In this document: one piece after another, positions 1 through 5,738 of the stretch
Layout of the letters: each line of letters starts with the position of its first letter
How positions within the stretch are numbered: position 1 is the stretch's first letter
Assembly: GCA_902496345.1 (NCBI GenBank)
Contig: CABVAP010000125.1
Span: forward strand, 1-6,685
Direction: 5' to 3'
Length of the DNA stretch: 6,685 nucleotides
From: an uncultured Eubacteriales bacterium
GTDB taxonomy: Bacteria > Bacillota > Clostridia > Lachnospirales > CAG-274
Notes under the pieces: generated by a model
Database searches by the model: none
Told to the model about the DNA's origin: nothing
What the model saw: only the letters and a program-made list of their open reading frames with translations
Program-made: the position numbers and the translations under genes

Positions 1-120
1 GTATCGGCTTCGCCGTCCTTTTTCACTCTCTCGGCAAAAATGAAATTTATCAAAAGATTTATTTCTGCTTACATAAGAGAAAACGCATCAGGAAACGTAG
101 TTTCCGACAGAGTTCTTTGT
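1..120. other. Non-coding left edge, no gene supported
   Basis: No convincing gene is visible. A short GC hairpin (CGGC at 5-8, TTC loop, GCCG at 12-15) is followed by TCCTTTTTC and could be the tail of a terminator for a gene left of the window, but the stem is only 4 bp. A second small hairpin (GGAAAC at 91-96, GTTTCC at 100-105) has no T tract. TTATCA at 47-52 and TACATA at 70-75 are 17 nt apart but match the sigma-A hexamers poorly, so the promoter of the downstream lyase gene is not identified. The + strand frame open from base 1 to 312 is judged not to be coding. Confidence 0.5.
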
Positions 121-193
121 CCAACTTTCACGAAAGAAAGTTGGTGGGGTGGTGGGGCAAAGCACCACGGTCTTAGACAAACCCCAATTTGTA
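121..193 (+). repeat. Structured dispersed repeat, copy 1 (+ strand)
   Basis: The element consists of three consecutive hairpins. Hairpin 1 pairs 121-129 with 136-144 (CCAACTTTC/GAAAGTTGG, 9 bp, 6-nt loop). Hairpin 2 pairs 152-158 with 162-168 around an AAA loop, with one G-A mismatch. Hairpin 3 pairs ACAAA (177-181) with TTTGT (188-192) around CCCCAA. Bases 147-193 match the reverse complement of 6603-6648 at 44 of 47 aligned columns (two substitutions, one indel). It ends 14 nt before the Shine-Dalgarno sequence of the pectate lyase, with a further small stem (195-199 with 204-208) between, so it may lie in that gene's leader. Its function is unknown; it resembles a REP- or MITE-like extragenic palindromic element. 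Confidence 0.8.
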
Positions 194-220
194 GTAGTTT
201 AGAAACTAAGGAGGAAAAAA

Positions 221-3200
221 ATGAAAAGATTACTTTCTTTGCTTTTGGGAATTGTTATTCTGCTTTCCCAAATTTCTTTTTCAGTTCTGGCAGAAACAGA
301 AAGTTCTTCTGATGCTGATGATACAACAGAATTGAAAACTTTAGCATTCCCAAATGCTGACGGCGGTGGTATGTATGCCTCTGGTGGGCGTGGCGGCGAT
401 GTCTATGTCGTAACAAATCTGGAGGACTATGAGGAAAAGGGTACAAAAATAAAGGGTTCTTTGAGATATGGCCTTGAAAGCAGTAATAGAATTATTGTTT
501 TTAATGTTTCTGGTAACATAGAGTTGAAAGGCCCTTTGACAGTAAGAAATAAAAGCAACATTACACTCGCTGGTCAGACTGCACCTGGTGGTGGTATTAC
601 TTTAACTGGCTATCAAACATATTTTATCGGTTGCCAAAACATAATTGTAAGATATATGCGTTTTAGAACAGGTGCGAAAAATATTTTGAATGGCGATAGT
701 ATGGACGCTATCTGTGCTAGAAGATGTTCAAATGTTATTTTTGACCACCTTTCAACAAGCTGGTCGACTGATGAAACTATGAGTGTCTATCAAAATACTG
801 ATACAACTGTTTCGTATTGTATAATTTCTGAAAGTCTTGCTATGTCTGGTCATTCAAAAGGTCGACACGGATATGGTGCTATTTGGGGTGGATTAAATGC
901 TAGTTTCCACCACAACATCGTTGCAAGTCACGTTTCAAGATGTCCTAGAGCAAGTGACGGTTACGGTGGCGTTACCGATACAGGTAATGTCGTTGGTGAG
1001 GAAAGTGCCAATAGAATAGGTGTAACAGACATAAGAAATAATGTATTTTTTGATTGGAATGACTATTCTCTATACGGTGGTGGCTGGTCAAAAACTAATG
1101 TTATAAACAATTATTATAAATCAGGCCCTGCAACTCTTTCAAAAAGAAAAAATTATATACTCCAAGCCGGTGAAAAAAATAAAACATCTGCATATTACGT
1201 ATCTGGAAATTTTGTTGAGGGAAATGCAGAAGTATCTGCTGACAACAGCAAAGGTGTATTCCTTGATACTTCTGCAAAAGGCGAATTTACTCCTGTGATA
1301 AGTTATGATACACCTTTTACAACTGAAGACAAGGGAGATTATATTGAATCTGACGGAACAAATAAGGGTAAACTTGTAACTAATTTTGCTGAGGGTACAG
1401 ACTTTTCTGAATTTGTAAAAACTCAAACTGCTGAAGAGGCTTATGCTGATGTACTTGCAAAATGTGGAGCTGTTTATCCTAAAAGAGATGCTTATGATGC
1501 TCGTCTTTTAAATGAAATAAAAGAGGGCAATGGTAGACTTGTAAATAAAGAATACGAGATAGGCGGACTACCTGTTTTAGAAACAGAAACTAGAAGTTCT
1601 GACTATGATACAGATAATGACGGTATTCCTGATTATTGGGAGCTTGAAAACGGCTTAGACCCAAATGATTCGACAGACAGTCAAAAACTTTCAAGCGATA
1701 ATTCTGGTTACACAAATCTAGAAAATTACATAAATTCAATCGTTGACTATAATTATGCACCAGAAAATCCTAAAATTGAAATGACAGAACCTCAAAATAA
1801 TCAGACTTATGATGTTAATATCCCTGTTTCTATCAAAGTTAATGCAACAGGAAGTGACAATTCTACAGTTGAAAAAGTTGAAATATTTAGTGGTGAAAAA
1901 ATAGTTGCAACACTTACTCAAGAGCCTTATGAATATGAATTAACTGGACTTACTGACGGTGATTATTATATTTCTGCAAAAGTTACGGATTCTAATGGAC
2001 TTCAAACTTTTTCTTCGCCAGCTACAATCCACGTTAATAACCCTTACAATTCTAAGTTTTGGTTATCTAAAGACATAGGTAGCCTTACTGTTCCAGGAAA
2101 TTCTTACATAAACAGCAATAACCAGATTGTTGTAAAAGGAAACGGTTATGGACTTGGTGCTAATTCATTGGCTGAAAGATTTCAGCTTTTATACAAGGGT
2201 GATTTAACTGGTGATTGTGAATTTTCAGCAAAAATAGATGAAATAACAGACATCAATAATGATGCAACTGCTGCCATAACAATACGAGATGGAATAACCG
2301 GAAATGATTCAGGAATGACAGTTGGTCTTTCTTGGGCAAAAAGCGTTAACGAGTCAATTGCCGGTGTTGGTGATGGTGCTTGCTTTAAAATTACATCTAA
2401 AACAAAAGAAGGAAACTCTTATTCTGTTTCTAGCAAAGATAGTATACCTTTTAGGGTAAGTGGCGTTACACTTGGTTACTATGTTAAAATTGTAAAAGAA
2501 GGTAATACCTTCTTTAGTTACTATTCTCCAGATGGCGAAGAATGGACATTACTTGAAACAAAAGAAATAAATTTATCTGGTGATACATTCTATGTTGGCT
2601 TCGGTGCAGATTCTGGTGAAGAAAGCAACGGATTATATAATCTTAACTCGACATATTTTTCAGATGTAAAACTTTCTGTTGATGGAACTTCTTACGATGA
2701 TGACGTCCTTTTAGAAAAAACAGATGTACCAGCAGTAAATTATACATTTGATTTGACATCTAACAAGGGAACAGATACTGAAATTACAAATGAAGCTGGT
2801 ACAGCAATAATAAAACTTTTATCAAACTTTAAATATCATTCTCAAGGTGGATATGATGCAAAAAAAGGTGATATGCTCTCATTAACCTTTTCAGGTGAGG
2901 GAACTTATAAAGATACAGAAATATCTTTTGATTTGCTTAAACCATCTAAAGCAAAAGGAAAAGCTGTTTTATATGACGCTGAAGATTTAAATACAGAAAT
3001 TGCAACATTGGAAGCTATAGAAGATTCTACTAATCCTATTACGCTTACATTTGACGCAATGGGTGGACATACATATATCATTAAAACTGTAAGTGAAGAT
3101 GATGCTACCAGTTGGTTCCTTGCAAAAAGTATATCTATCTCAACAAGTGGAACGTTAGTTTCAGAAGATGTAACAGATACAGAAGAAACAAGCGAAAGTA

Positions 3201-3760
3201 CAACGGAAAGCGCAACTGAATCAACAACAGAAAGTACAACGGAAAGCACAACTGAATCAACAACGGAGAGTACAACTGAAAGTACGACTGAGTCAACAAC
3301 AGAAAGTACAACCGAGAGTACGACTGAGTCAACAACGGAAAGTACGAGTAAGAGTACGACTGAGTCAATAACAGAAAGTACAACCGAGAGTACGACTAAG
3401 TCAACAACAGAAAGTACAACCGAAAGTACAACGGAATCGACAAGCGAATCTAGTACAAGTGCAGAGGAAACAACGGAAAGCACAACTGAGTCAACAACGG
3501 AATCTACAACAGAAACAACCACAACAAAACCTGATACAGGTAATAAATTAGGCGATATAAATTGTGATGGTGTTGTTGATGTTAATGATGCGTCTTTACT
3601 TCTCCAATATGTATTAGACAAAACTAAAATAGTATTATCAGAACAAGGCTTAAAAAATTCTTACGTTGATGGGGAAAAAGAAGATGGTCCAACTTCTGTT
3701 GAATGTGCTATGATTTTAAGAAAAGCACTTGATGAAACTTTTATGTTTCCCGGAAAATAA
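221..3760 (+). CDS. Secreted modular PL1-type pectate lyase with dockerin
   Basis: Predicted to cleave polygalacturonate by Ca-dependent beta-elimination outside the cell. ATG 221 follows AAGGAGG (208-214) by 6 nt. Residues 1-24 are a signal peptide (MKR, hydrophobic core, VLA before E25). Residues ~40-455 are a right-handed beta-helix lyase like PL1 subfamily 2: AFPNADGGG at 42-50, candidate Ca ligands D159, D162, D175 and D184, and R240-C-P-R243, the likely counterpart of the RxPR motif with the catalytic Arg. Residues 461-486 (DYDTDNDGIPDYWELENG) are a thrombospondin-3-like Ca-binding stretch. Residues ~515-606 resemble a Big_7 Ig-like domain; 610-821 a concanavalin/laminin-G-like (DUF1349-like) sandwich; 838-974 an unrecognised beta-rich module. 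A Thr/Glu/Ser linker (988-1102) leads to a type I dockerin (~1107-1175) with one perfect Ca loop (D1112-D1123). The dockerin implies docking onto a cohesin scaffold not seen here. Subfamily and binding-module names are inferred from motifs. The lyase assignment is secure; its exact substrate is not. Confidence 0.9.
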   Translation: MKRLLSLLLGIVILLSQISFSVLAETESSSDADDTTELKTLAFPNADGGGMYASGGRGGDVYVVTNLEDYEEKGTKIKGSLRYGLESSNRIIVFNVSGNIELKGPLTVRNKSNITLAGQTAPGGGITLTGYQTYFIGCQNIIVRYMRFRTGAKNILNGDSMDAICARRCSNVIFDHLSTSWSTDETMSVYQNTDTTVSYCIISESLAMSGHSKGRHGYGAIWGGLNASFHHNIVASHVSRCPRASDGYGGVTDTGNVVGEESANRIGVTDIRNNVFFDWNDYSLYGGGWSKTNVINNYYKSGPATLSKRKNYILQAGEKNKTSAYYVSGNFVEGNAEVSADNSKGVFLDTSAKGEFTPVISYDTPFTTEDKGDYIESDGTNKGKLVTNFAEGTDFSEFVKTQTAEEAYADVLAKCGAVYPKRDAYDARLLNEIKEGNGRLVNKEYEIGGLPVLETETRSSDYDTDNDGIPDYWELENGLDPNDSTDSQKLSSDNSGYTNLENYINSIVDYNYAPENPKIEMTEPQNNQTYDVNIPVSIKVNATGSDNSTVEKVEIFSGEKIVATLTQEPYEYELTGLTDGDYYISAKVTDSNGLQTFSSPATIHVNNPYNSKFWLSKDIGSLTVPGNSYINSNNQIVVKGNGYGLGANSLAERFQLLYKGDLTGDCEFSAKIDEITDINNDATAAITIRDGITGNDSGMTVGLSWAKSVNESIAGVGDGACFKITSKTKEGNSYSVSSKDSIPFRVSGVTLGYYVKIVKEGNTFFSYYSPDGEEWTLLETKEINLSGDTFYVGFGADSGEESNGLYNLNSTYFSDVKLSVDGTSYDDDVLLEKTDVPAVNYTFDLTSNKGTDTEITNEAGTAIIKLLSNFKYHSQGGYDAKKGDMLSLTFSGEGTYKDTEISFDLLKPSKAKGKAVLYDAEDLNTEIATLEAIEDSTNPITLTFDAMGGHTYIIKTVSEDDATSWFLAKSISISTSGTLVSEDVTDTEETSESTTESATESTTESTTESTTESTTESTTESTTESTTESTTESTTESTTESTSKSTTESITESTTESTTKSTTESTTESTTESTSESSTSAEETTESTTESTTESTTETTTTKPDTGNKLGDINCDGVVDVNDASLLLQYVLDKTKIVLSEQGLKNSYVDGEKEDGPTSVECAMILRKALDETFMFPGK
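3182..3433 (+). repeat. Seven tandem 36-nt units encoding ESTTESTTESTT linker
   Basis: The linker DNA is a head-to-tail array of 36-nt units starting at 3182, 3218, 3254, 3290, 3326, 3362 and 3398. Each encodes three Glu-Ser-Thr-Thr-like tetrads. Units at 3290 and 3362 differ at one base (Thr to Ile). The first unit is the most divergent (EETSESTTESAT), and 3434-3526 continues with the same composition in degenerate form. The protein is a flexible, probably extended and possibly O-glycosylated spacer between the catalytic part and the dockerin. Mixed synonymous codons (ACA/ACG/ACT/ACC, GAA/GAG, AGT/TCA/AGC) show the array is not purely recent, while the near-identical units suggest unit-level duplication. 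Copy number may vary between strains. Confidence 0.85.
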
Positions 3761-3775
3761 TATAATATAACATTT

Positions 3776-3826
3776 AATAAAATGGCAAAGAGCGAAAAAT
3801 ATTGTTCTTTGTCATTTTATTTTTTT
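3776..3826 (+). terminator. Intrinsic terminator after pectate lyase gene
   Basis: AATAAAATGGCAAAGAGC (3776-3793) pairs with GTTCTTTGTCATTTTATT (3804-3821) over 18 bp with two G-U wobbles and a 10-nt loop, and runs into seven T residues (3820-3826). It begins 15 nt after the lyase stop codon. The A-rich left flank gives the opposite strand a U-rich tail too, so it could work in both directions. It should insulate the sporulation genes from lyase transcription. Confidence 0.9.
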
Positions 3827-3852
3827 GTATAACCAATTAATCTTACAAAATA

Positions 3853-3882
3853 TTCACATAAATTTTTATATAATCATATTAT
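3853..3882 (+). promoter_or_regulatory. Candidate sigma-A-type promoter for spoIIGA-sigE
   Basis: TTCACA (3853-3858) and TATTAT (3877-3882) are 18 nt apart and lie 34 nt before the spoIIGA start. A perfect TATAAT also occurs at 3869-3874 but has no -35 partner at normal spacing. In Bacillus the spoIIG operon is transcribed by sigma-A with Spo0A~P. No exact Spo0A box (TTGTCGAA) was seen here; TTGTATAA at 3824-3831 is a 6/8 match only. In such AT-rich DNA, chance matches are common. Confidence 0.3.
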
Positions 3883-3902
3883 AAACTACATCAAAATATT
3901 TA

Positions 3903-3910
3903 AGAGGTGG
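3903..3910 (+). promoter_or_regulatory. Shine-Dalgarno that selects the TTG start of spoIIGA
   Basis: AGAGGTGG precedes two possible starts. ATG 3913 lies only 3 nt after the AGGTG core (3905-3909) and opens a six-codon frame that stops at 3931-3933. TTG 3917 lies 7 nt after the core and opens the full SpoIIGA frame, whose first residues (MEIYADIIFLINF) match the family's amino terminus. The TTG is therefore the start used for SpoIIGA. Confidence 0.75.
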
Positions 3911-3916
3911 TTATGT

Positions 3917-4822
3917 TTGGAGATTTATGCTGATATTATTTTTTTGATTAATTTTTTTATGGTATTTTTTATTTTTTTTGTGTCGGATAAATTTATTAAA
4001 AATAACGTTTCTAAGAAAAGGTTGTTTTGGGGGTCATTTACAGCATCGTTACTATATTGTTGCGTTATATTTGTTGATTCGTTAAATCTTTTATATAACC
4101 CCCTTGGAATTATATTTATTTTTATTGTTTCTGTATTTATAACCTTTGGTGCGAACAACTTTAAGTCATTGCTTAAAAAATCGCTAATTGTAATGCTAAT
4201 TTCTATCTCTATAGGAGGACTTGCAACATTTATATTTTATTTTTTTAATCTATCAAATTTTATTGGGAATTTTGTAAAAGTTTACATACAAAATTTTTCG
4301 TTAAGCTTTTTAGTAATTAGTATTGTGATTTTTTACATATTTTTAAAACTGGTTATTTTTTGGTACCAAAAGGTGATTATTCAAAAGCAAAAATTTTATA
4401 ACATAGAAATTTTTTTGAACGGTAACAGGGTAAAACTTAATGCACTTGTCGATACCGGTAATTCTTTATGTGACCCTATAAGTGGTAAACCTATAATAAT
4501 TTCGGAATTTGAAAAAATAAAAAAAATATTACCGTCTGAGTTTAATGATTTTTTTTCTAAAACTGGAGAAACTGATTTAGAAAAGATATATGACTTTATG
4601 AAAGAAAATAGTACAGGTTTGGAAATTCGTATACTACCATTTTCAAGTCTTGGAAAAACAAAAGGTTTGATAGTTGGGTTTTTATCAGATAAAACTGTTG
4701 TATATACAAATGATAAAATGAGATTTGATAAGGCTATTATAGGGATATGCACATCCAAATTATCCCAAAATGATACGTTTGATGCCTTGTTAAATCCAAA
4801 GATGATAGATATTAAAAATTAA
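3917..4822 (+). CDS. spoIIGA: SpoIIGA, sigma-E processing membrane aspartic protease
   Basis: This is the sporulation-specific membrane protease that removes the pro-sequence of sigma-E, in the septal membrane facing the mother cell. The 301-residue length is usual for the family. The N-terminal half is very hydrophobic with about five membrane spans (roughly 4-22, 36-54, 61-79, 88-110, 126-149). The C-terminal half is the cytoplasmic aspartic-protease-like domain, with the active-site motif D179-T-G-N182 in ALVDTGNSLCDP. The conserved RILPFSSLG segment (238-246) and the closing AIIGICTSKLSQNDTFDALLNP block are also present. Translation starts at TTG 3917. The gene lies 35 nt before sigE, its substrate gene, probably in one operon. 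In known systems the protease is activated by the forespore signal SpoIIR, which is not in this window. Nothing indicates loss of function. Confidence 0.95.
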   Translation: MEIYADIIFLINFFMVFFIFFVSDKFIKNNVSKKRLFWGSFTASLLYCCVIFVDSLNLLYNPLGIIFIFIVSVFITFGANNFKSLLKKSLIVMLISISIGGLATFIFYFFNLSNFIGNFVKVYIQNFSLSFLVISIVIFYIFLKLVIFWYQKVIIQKQKFYNIEIFLNGNRVKLNALVDTGNSLCDPISGKPIIISEFEKIKKILPSEFNDFFSKTGETDLEKIYDFMKENSTGLEIRILPFSSLGKTKGLIVGFLSDKTVVYTNDKMRFDKAIIGICTSKLSQNDTFDALLNPKMIDIKN

Positions 4823-4843
4823 TGTAAACAATATAAAATAAAT

Positions 4844-4850
4844 TAGGGGG
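4844..4850 (+). promoter_or_regulatory. Shine-Dalgarno of sigE, G-run form
   Basis: TAGGGGG lies 7 nt before TTG 4858. The run of five G is a departure from the usual AGGAGG seen at the other genes here. No ATG or GTG in this frame lies nearby, and the first residues lead into the pro-sequence, so the TTG start is well supported. Confidence 0.65.
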
Positions 4851-4857
4851 TTTTATT

Positions 4858-5577
4858 TTGAAAATAATCGATGTTATAAGCAATATGTTAAAAAAAATAG
4901 GATTTGATGATGTTTCAGAAAATTCTGTGTATTATATAGGTGGAACAGATGTTCTTCCTCCTCCTTTATCTCCTGAGGAAGAAAGCGATATAATTAAAAA
5001 ACTTTCTGAAGAAAATAATGAAGAGGCAAAGTCAATACTAATTGAAAGAAATTTACGACTTGTTGTATACATAGCAAGAAAATTTGAAAATACAGGTGTA
5101 AATGTTGAAGATTTAATTTCGATAGGTACTATTGGGCTTATAAAGGCTATAAACACATTTAAAAGCGACAAAAATATAAAATTGGCTACTTATGCCTCTA
5201 GGTGTATTGAAAATGAAATCTTGATGTATTTACGCAGAACAACTAAAATAAAAACAGAAGTTTCTATTGATGAACCTTTAAACGTTGATTGGGAGGGAAA
5301 CGAACTTTTACTCTCTGATATTTTAGGTACTGATGTTGATATAATTTCGAAAAATATAGAGGAAGAGGTTGACAGAGATTTATTATCAAAGGCTATCGAA
5401 AAACTTTCGAAAAGAGAAAAAAAGATAGTTAAACTTAGATTTGGACTTGACGGAAGTGGAGATGAAAAAACACAAAAAGAGGTTGCAGATATGCTTGGTA
5501 TTTCGCAATCTTATATCTCTAGATTAGAGAAAAAAATAATTATACGTTTGAAAAAAGAGTTTATAAAAATGTTATAA
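4858..5577 (+). CDS. sigE: Pro-sigma-E, early mother-cell sporulation sigma factor
   Basis: Sigma-70-family factor that directs early mother-cell transcription after asymmetric division. The 239 residues match the known family length and sequence closely. Residues 1-25 form the inhibitory, membrane-associating pro-sequence. By analogy with Bacillus, SpoIIGA would cut in the Y25-Y26 region ahead of IGGTDVLPPPLS. Region 2 covers about 58-128, including RNLRLVVYIARKFENTG, the core-binding DLISIGTIGLIKA segment and the -10-recognising TYASRCIENEILMYLRR. Region 3 is about 129-175. Region 4 is about 176-239, with a helix-turn-helix at 204-226 (EKTQKEVADMLGISQSYISRLEKK). Start is TTG 4858 after TAGGGGG. 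It follows spoIIGA by 35 nt. Unlike most spore formers, the next gene is not sigG. No clear terminator follows, so read-through into the next gene is possible. Confidence 0.97.
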   Translation: MKIIDVISNMLKKIGFDDVSENSVYYIGGTDVLPPPLSPEEESDIIKKLSEENNEEAKSILIERNLRLVVYIARKFENTGVNVEDLISIGTIGLIKAINTFKSDKNIKLATYASRCIENEILMYLRRTTKIKTEVSIDEPLNVDWEGNELLLSDILGTDVDIISKNIEEEVDRDLLSKAIEKLSKREKKIVKLRFGLDGSGDEKTQKEVADMLGISQSYISRLEKKIIIRLKKEFIKML

Positions 5578-5614
5578 ATGAATTACAATATTTAAAAATA
5601 AAATTTTACATAAT

Positions 5615-5645
5615 TGAATAATAACAGCTCTTTCTGATAATACTA
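5615..5645 (+). promoter_or_regulatory. Candidate forespore (sigma-F/sigma-G-type) promoter
   Basis: TGAATA (5615-5620) fits the Bacillus sigma-G -35 pattern TGHATR. AATACTA (5639-5645), 18 nt later, fits the -10 pattern CATWMTA at six of seven bases. The overlapping GATAATACTA (5636-5645) fits the sigma-F -10 pattern GGNNANAHTR except at its second base. It lies about 95 nt before the start of the SpoIIQ-like gene, whose Bacillus counterpart is forespore-expressed. The rest of 5578-5738 is AT-rich with no other signal recognised and no terminator for sigE. The consensus patterns are recalled from Bacillus, and AT richness raises the chance of coincidence. Confidence 0.45.
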
Positions 5646-5725
5646 CTTATAAGAAATTATTTAAGAAATAAAAATATGATTTGAAAATTATTTTTGTTTT
5701 AAAAACGGTTTCTTCTAAATCTATC

Positions 5726-5732
5726 GGAGGTG
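5726..5732 (+). promoter_or_regulatory. Shine-Dalgarno that fixes the TTG 5739 start
   Basis: GGAGGTG is a near-perfect ribosome binding site with 6 nt to TTG 5739. The in-frame GTG at 5730-5732 would give three extra residues but is itself part of this site, so it cannot be the initiation codon. Confidence 0.85.
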
Positions 5733-5738
5733 TTATTA

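Noticed and set aside
1..312. Small ORF on + strand (ATG at 40, frame open from base 1)
   Set aside because: It reads straight through the structured repeat and then overlaps the signal-peptide region of the lyase out of frame; it has no Shine-Dalgarno and no recognisable domain. A partial upstream gene entering this frame cannot be fully excluded.
3182..3433. 36-nt direct repeats as a CRISPR array
   Set aside because: The units are contiguous without spacers, in frame with a large gene and encode a typical low-complexity linker.
2905..3621. 238-residue ORF on the - strand, rich in VVLSVVDS repeats
   Set aside because: It is the antisense reading of the Thr/Glu/Ser linker; the 12- and 36-nt periodicity keeps the opposite frame open. 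No family resemblance and no ribosome binding site were seen.
3824..3831. Spo0A box upstream of spoIIGA (TTGTATAA)
   Set aside because: Only 6 of 8 bases match TTGTCGAA in an AT-rich stretch next to the terminator; too weak to annotate.
5730..5738. GTG 5730 as start of the SpoIIQ-like gene
   Set aside because: The GTG is part of the Shine-Dalgarno GGAGGTG itself; TTG 5739 has proper spacing.
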